From contig JASHNS010000030.1 in NCBI GenBank assembly GCA_030041515.1, positions 1 to 64,000 on the forward strand: DNA of 64,000 nt. The letters are read 5' to 3'. The notes below the pieces were generated by a model. The model was not told the DNA's origin and ran no database searches. It saw only the letters and a list, made by a program, of their open reading frames with translations. Both the position numbers and the translations under genes were made by a program. This DNA is from Acidobacteriaceae bacterium. GTDB taxonomy: Bacteria > Acidobacteriota > Terriglobia > Terriglobales > Acidobacteriaceae. Shown here piece by piece: positions 60,359-64,000 of the stretch (its first letter is position 1; the number at the start of each line of letters is the position of its first letter).

Positions 60359-60691
60359 TCAATTCAGTCTGGAGGCAATGACTGAATCCAGCTCTCTTGT
60401 CTGTTGTACCAGCCACTGAACGCGCGCGGGAGCGAGTGGCCCGGTGCCCTGGAGAACCTCCTCCATGGCGGAAGCCAATTCAGTGCCGCGCGGCAGGCCA
60501 AAGATGCCCAGGCTCCCGGAGAGCTTATGCGCGGCTTCCCGGCCTGCGCTTCGCGCCTCGACATCAGCAGGATCGCGGCTCAGCGCATCGCAGGCTTCGC
60601 GCAGAACCGCCGTCCGCTCCAGGATAATAGGCAGGCTTCTTGACCAAAGCTCGGCCAAACGCTCAGCGATCAGCGCCGCCTGATCCCTCAT
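60359..60691 (-). CDS. Hpt-domain phosphotransfer protein
   Basis: A 110-residue single-domain histidine phosphotransfer protein. The phosphoacceptor motif is AHKLSGSLGIFGLPRG (about 53-68), with His at the usual place, followed by the ELASAMEEVL helix. Its ATG overlaps the stop of the response regulator gene (ATGA). It could relay phosphate between this receiver and another partner, extending the kinase-receiver pair upstream into a phosphorelay. Confidence 0.87.
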   Translation of the reverse strand: MRDQAALIAERLAELWSRSLPIILERTAVLREACDALSRDPADVEARSAGREAAHKLSGSLGIFGLPRGTELASAMEEVLQGTGPLAPARVQWLVQQTRELDSVIASRLN

Positions 60692-61068
60692 TGCTGATTC
60701 CAGCCCAGGGCCCGCTCGATGTCGCTCGCCAGCGCCATCGGGTCGAACGGCTTGAACATGACGGCGGCAACTCCCAGGTCGGAGAACCGCTTCTGGTCCG
60801 CAGCCTGAACCTTGGCCGTGAGGAGAATCACAGGAATATGCGTCGTCTTAGGATTCGCATGAAGTTCCCGGAAGGTCGTCGGACCGTCCATCACGGGCAT
60901 CATCACATCCAGCAGAATCGCGTCGGGCAGTTGCTCCTGGGCGCGCTGGATACCGGCAGCTCCGGAACCAGCCATCGTAACTTCCCAGCCGGCGACAGTC
61001 TCCAGGCTCATGGCCGCTACTGCTCGGATGTCTTCTTCGTCATCGATGATAAGAATGCGGCGCGGCAA
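60688..61068 (-). CDS. Single-domain response regulator
   Basis: A 126-residue CheY-like receiver without an output domain. The acidic pocket is ILIIDDEEDIR, the phosphoacceptor aspartate is in AILLDVMMPVMDGP, the switch threonine in VILLTAKVQ, and the conserved lysine in MFKPFDP. With the histidine kinase upstream (21-base gap) and Hpt downstream (4-base overlap) it forms a compact phosphorelay module. The final output protein is not in the window. Confidence 0.92.
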   Translation of the reverse strand: MPRRILIIDDEEDIRAVAAMSLETVAGWEVTMAGSGAAGIQRAQEQLPDAILLDVMMPVMDGPTTFRELHANPKTTHIPVILLTAKVQAADQKRFSDLGVAAVMFKPFDPMALASDIERALGWNQQ

Positions 61069-61089
61069 GCATCCTCCCCACTCCTGCCA

Positions 61090-63765
61090 TTATGAATGGC
61101 CGGCAATGGCTTCCTCGGGCCCGGTGGCCGAAATTGAAACCCGCTCCGGCAGGAGCAACCGGAAAATCGCACCCCTGTTTCCGTTTTGTTCCGCCCAGAT
61201 GCGGCCGCCGTGCTGCTGCACGATGCTGCGGCAAATAGCCAGCCCGAGACCAGTCCCACCCTTCTGGCGAGAATCCGAAGCGTCCACCTGCTGGAAGCGA
61301 TCGAAAATGCTCTCCAGCTTGTCCGTGGGAATGCCCCGGCCCTGATCGATCACACTCAGCAACGCTCCCCCCTCCACGGAAATGATCGTTACGCGCACCA
61401 CCGAGTGCGGCGGCGAGAATTTCACGGCGTTACTGAGCAGATTAGTCATCACCTGGAGCAACCGGTCTGCATCCGCTTCAATCGTAACCGGCTCGAAATC
61501 GGAAACCAGATGGATATTTCCGGAATCGGCCACCGGCTGCATCGTTTCGATGGCCTGACGCGCCACCTCTTCCAGCGCGATCCGCCGAAATGCCAGAGGC
61601 GCACGGCCCGACTGCATCCTCTCCAGATCGAGAATGTCGTTGATCAGGCGCACCAGACGTTCAGAGTTGGCGAGCGCGATCCTTAGCAGATTCGCCGCCT
61701 TTTCGTTCACCGCGCCGAGCAGTCCCGAGGAGAGCAGACCCAGCGCGCCACGGATGGACGTAAGCGGGGTGCGCAGCTCATGGCTCACCGTCGAAATGAA
61801 CTCATCCTTCATGTGATCCAGGGCGTAACGCTGGCTGATATCGCGAAAGCTCAGCACGCTGCCCACCGGCGCCCCGTCCTCGATCATCGGCATCAGGGAA
61901 AACTCGACGGGGAAGCTCCTGCCGTCCGCATGGTAGTAGACGTCCTGCCCCGCCGTACTTTCCCCGATTTCGATGGCTTGCCGTGTGGGGCAGGTCATAT
62001 CGCAGTTGTGTCCGAAGGCTGCCGAATGCAGCATTTCATGGACGCTGTGCCCAATCAGATCCGGCTCTGGCCGCTCGATCATGCGCGCCGCCGCCGAGTT
62101 GACGAAATCGATGTGCCCGGCTGAATCGACTCCGATAATGCCGTCTGCGACCGAGTTCAGGATGATCGCCTTCTGCCGGTCCAGCTCGCGGACGCGCGCC
62201 TCCTGCCCGGCACGCGCCATGAACTGGCCCAGAGAGCCACAAACGGTTTCCACCGTCGCCAGCAGTTCCTGATCTTCGCGCGCCGGCTGCCGCGAAAAAC
62301 ATTCGACAATTGCGATGACCTGGTTGCCGACCCGCACCGGTACCGCCCAGCCCGAGACAAAACCATTCAGACGCGCAGAGGTACGCCGAATAAAGGCCGG
62401 ATCCTGGCGCACATCGGCAATCCAGCAGGGCTTACCCAGCGACCAGACCATACCGGGCAGTTCCTCCCCTCGCGTGAACACCTGAGCGCGGGTTTCGCGC
62501 AGAAAGTCTTCGCTGGAACGGCCGCGCGCGTGCCATGAAACCCGCGGGCGTACTACGTGCTGCGCCTCATCGACTCTCCACAGCACTGCTACGTCACTGC
62601 CGAAAGTGCCGCACAAGGCCTCCAGCACCCGCGTCAGGCCTTCGTCCATCGAGGTGGTTTCAGCGATGATCTGGTTCACGATCAGCTGAATGCGCAACCG
62701 GCGCTCGCGGCGGTTTTGCTGGGTCACGTCGCGGAAGGTGCAGCGCACAGACACTGGTCCGGATTCCTCGCGGCGGCAGCTCAGGCTGGCTTCCACCTCC
62801 ACCGTCTCGCCCGTCGAGTTCTGCAGGCGCAGCGGATGCCTCTCGACCCGGACCCCATGAAGCGCTTTATGGAACAACGCAGCAGCCTCCGCCTGCACCT
62901 CGGGAGGAAAGGCCGATTCAAACCCGATGAGGGCCTCGAACTGCGCTGAGTCCATGCCAAAGAGCCCCTGCCATGCCGGGTTCACGTACAGATAGCGCCC
63001 ACGCGGGCTCAGCGTCGCGATCATTTCCGCCGAGTTTTCAAAAAGATCCCGATAGCGTTCTTCGCTTTCCCTCAGGGCGTGCTCGGCGCGGCGCGTCGCG
63101 CTGATGTCCACCGCGACCGAAACCAGGCCCTCGATGCTTCCCGCGCTGGAGCGCACCGCGGAGAGATACACCATCACCGGAAAAGTGCTGCCGTCCCGCC
63201 GGCGGTAGCGCATCTCGAATCCACGCACCCGGCTCGCCGGAAAACTCGCGACGTACTGGATGTACGGCAGCAGAGGCTCGGCTGTGTTCCATGGCACATC
63301 CGGCGGAATTCTGGTGCCTGTCATGGAGGCAACCAGCTGCTCGCCAACCCGCGCCATCTCTCCCTCAGGGTAAAGATCGCGCGCCGTGAGCTTGCCGAGC
63401 ACCTCGGACGCGCGATAGCCCAGCATCCGCTCGGCTGCGGGGTTGAACAGGCTGATATGCCCGCCCAGATCGCAGGCGATCATCACCGGCCCGGCGGAAT
63501 CCAGGATGCTGCGGTGCAGACGCGCCACCCGCTGCAACTGGCGCTCGGCCTGGCCCTGCCGCAGGGCGTGACGAAACGTCGACAGCGCTACGACGATCAA
63601 CAGCATCTGGGCGAACGTCCAGAACGCTGCGAACCAGAAGAGCCAGGGATGGCTCTCCATCGGTGAACTGCCGTACCGGGCAAGCACAAGAACGCCGGCA
63701 AACGACAGCGCCAGAGCCGTCGAAAATGCCCACGTCGCGATTCGTGTCTGGGTATATCCCGTCAC
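61090..63765 (-). CDS. Multi-PAS/GAF membrane histidine kinase
   Basis: An 891-residue sensor kinase: two N-terminal helices (about 11-30 and 40-65), PAS domain 1 (RLHRSILDSAGPVMIACDLGG, RMLGYRASEVLGK), PAS 2 (YRDLFENSAEMIATL) with a PAC-like segment between, a GAF domain (about 370-520, with VAVLWRVDEAQ and AGQEARVREL at its end), PAS 3 (KAIILNSVADGIIGVDSAG), then HisKA with STVSHELRTPLTSIRGALG and HATPase_c with NLLSNAVKFSP, DQGRGIPTDKLESIF and GGTGLGLAICRSI. All kinase boxes are intact. It has no receiver of its own; the separate receiver and Hpt genes follow it directly. The stacked cytoplasmic sensors suggest redox, light or small-ligand input. Confidence 0.93.
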   Translation of the reverse strand: MTGYTQTRIATWAFSTALALSFAGVLVLARYGSSPMESHPWLFWFAAFWTFAQMLLIVVALSTFRHALRQGQAERQLQRVARLHRSILDSAGPVMIACDLGGHISLFNPAAERMLGYRASEVLGKLTARDLYPEGEMARVGEQLVASMTGTRIPPDVPWNTAEPLLPYIQYVASFPASRVRGFEMRYRRRDGSTFPVMVYLSAVRSSAGSIEGLVSVAVDISATRRAEHALRESEERYRDLFENSAEMIATLSPRGRYLYVNPAWQGLFGMDSAQFEALIGFESAFPPEVQAEAAALFHKALHGVRVERHPLRLQNSTGETVEVEASLSCRREESGPVSVRCTFRDVTQQNRRERRLRIQLIVNQIIAETTSMDEGLTRVLEALCGTFGSDVAVLWRVDEAQHVVRPRVSWHARGRSSEDFLRETRAQVFTRGEELPGMVWSLGKPCWIADVRQDPAFIRRTSARLNGFVSGWAVPVRVGNQVIAIVECFSRQPAREDQELLATVETVCGSLGQFMARAGQEARVRELDRQKAIILNSVADGIIGVDSAGHIDFVNSAAARMIERPEPDLIGHSVHEMLHSAAFGHNCDMTCPTRQAIEIGESTAGQDVYYHADGRSFPVEFSLMPMIEDGAPVGSVLSFRDISQRYALDHMKDEFISTVSHELRTPLTSIRGALGLLSSGLLGAVNEKAANLLRIALANSERLVRLINDILDLERMQSGRAPLAFRRIALEEVARQAIETMQPVADSGNIHLVSDFEPVTIEADADRLLQVMTNLLSNAVKFSPPHSVVRVTIISVEGGALLSVIDQGRGIPTDKLESIFDRFQQVDASDSRQKGGTGLGLAICRSIVQQHGGRIWAEQNGNRGAIFRLLLPERVSISATGPEEAIAGHS

Positions 63766-63909
63766 AGCCCGGTCCCGCAGAGGCCTTTGCCTCGTTTCCC
63801 TTTATGGAACAAGGGTTTCTGGGCAAGTATAGGGGAATGGAAAGCGCAGCGACACAAAAATGCTATACCCAGAGCCTTCCCTGCAACATCCGCCCTCCAT
63901 CGCAGCTGT

Positions 63910-64000
63910 TCAGGCCGTCACCGGCTCCAGGATGCGGCTCCAGCGGCGCCCCTTGCGGGAGGCGTGGGCCTGCTTGTGCCAGGCGTAGCCGGCGATCAGG
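63910..64000 (-). CDS. 3' end of an unidentified gene, partial
   Basis: The last 29 codons of a minus-strand gene: LIAGYAWHKQAHASRK and then GRRWSRILEPVTA before the TGA at 63912-63910. The rest lies beyond the right edge. A short hydrophobic piece followed by a basic C-terminus could be the end of a membrane protein. No family can be named. Its stop lies 144 bases from the divergent kinase-side sequence, which contains AT-rich promoter-like stretches but nothing specific. Confidence 0.45.
   Translation of the reverse strand, partial: LIAGYAWHKQAHASRKGRRWSRILEPVTA

Overview
This window is GC-rich (about 60% by eye), gene-dense and entirely bacterial. Several traits point to the Acidobacteriota (class Terriglobia or a relative): a subtilisin ending in LWG repeats, serial 7TM-SpoIIE phosphatases, multihaem cytochromes beside NHL-repeat proteins, and a PagL-like outer-membrane protein. 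This placement is inference from gene content; no rRNA or universal marker gene is present.

Layout. 1-413 looks like the right-hand end of an integrative element: the start of a DUF2384-type antitoxin gene followed by an orphan 3' end of an initiator tRNA. 871-8740 is a nitric-oxide island: a cytochrome b/molybdopterin-oxidoreductase fusion, quinol NO reductase, NnrS, a Crp/Fnr regulator, the Fe-S repair protein RIC and a hemerythrin. Crp/Fnr-like dyads of the form TGTGA-N6-TCRCA or close to it precede the transcription units. 9186-11594 holds a double GNAT protein, an unknown secreted protein and a membrane protein. 11819-15710 holds an asparagine synthase, a LuxR-type regulator and a secreted cupin; the asparagine synthase promoter and the 3' end of the regulator gene share the palindrome CTACTGATCAGTAG.

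15912-29345 is a STAS protein followed by seven consecutive membrane SpoIIE/PP2C phosphatases. Each gene overlaps the next by 8 bases, usually ATGCGTAA. Sensor parts vary while the catalytic part is nearly constant, which looks like a partner-switching signalling array. It ends next to relics of two tyrosine-recombinase genes (29515-29976).

30115-36665 is a five-gene overlapping unit: an HD-GYP protein with GAF and degenerate GGDEF domains, then a peptide-type ABC transporter. 36910-38760 is the subtilisin. 38851-51602 is a multihaem cytochrome locus with 36 predicted haem sites in four cytochromes, plus two NHL-repeat proteins, an outer-membrane beta-barrel, a PpiC-type prolyl isomerase and two TPR proteins. 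I read it as a candidate extracellular electron-transfer conduit or cytochrome-filament locus. It carries its own Crp-like dyads and an intrinsic terminator behind one tetrahaem gene.

51664-58032 encodes a two-gene system: a double-TIR AAA NTPase and a paralogous membrane-anchored AAA-WD40 protein. It resembles regulated conflict or signalling NTPases. 58327-63765 holds a lactonase-type propeller, a PagL-like protein and an Hpt/response-regulator/histidine-kinase phosphorelay. The window closes in the 3' end of an unidentified gene.

The strongest candidates for something undescribed are the seven-gene phosphatase array, the TIR-AAA/AAA-WD40 pair, and the cytochrome locus with its proposed regulation. 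All identifications come from reading the translated sequence; no database search was run.
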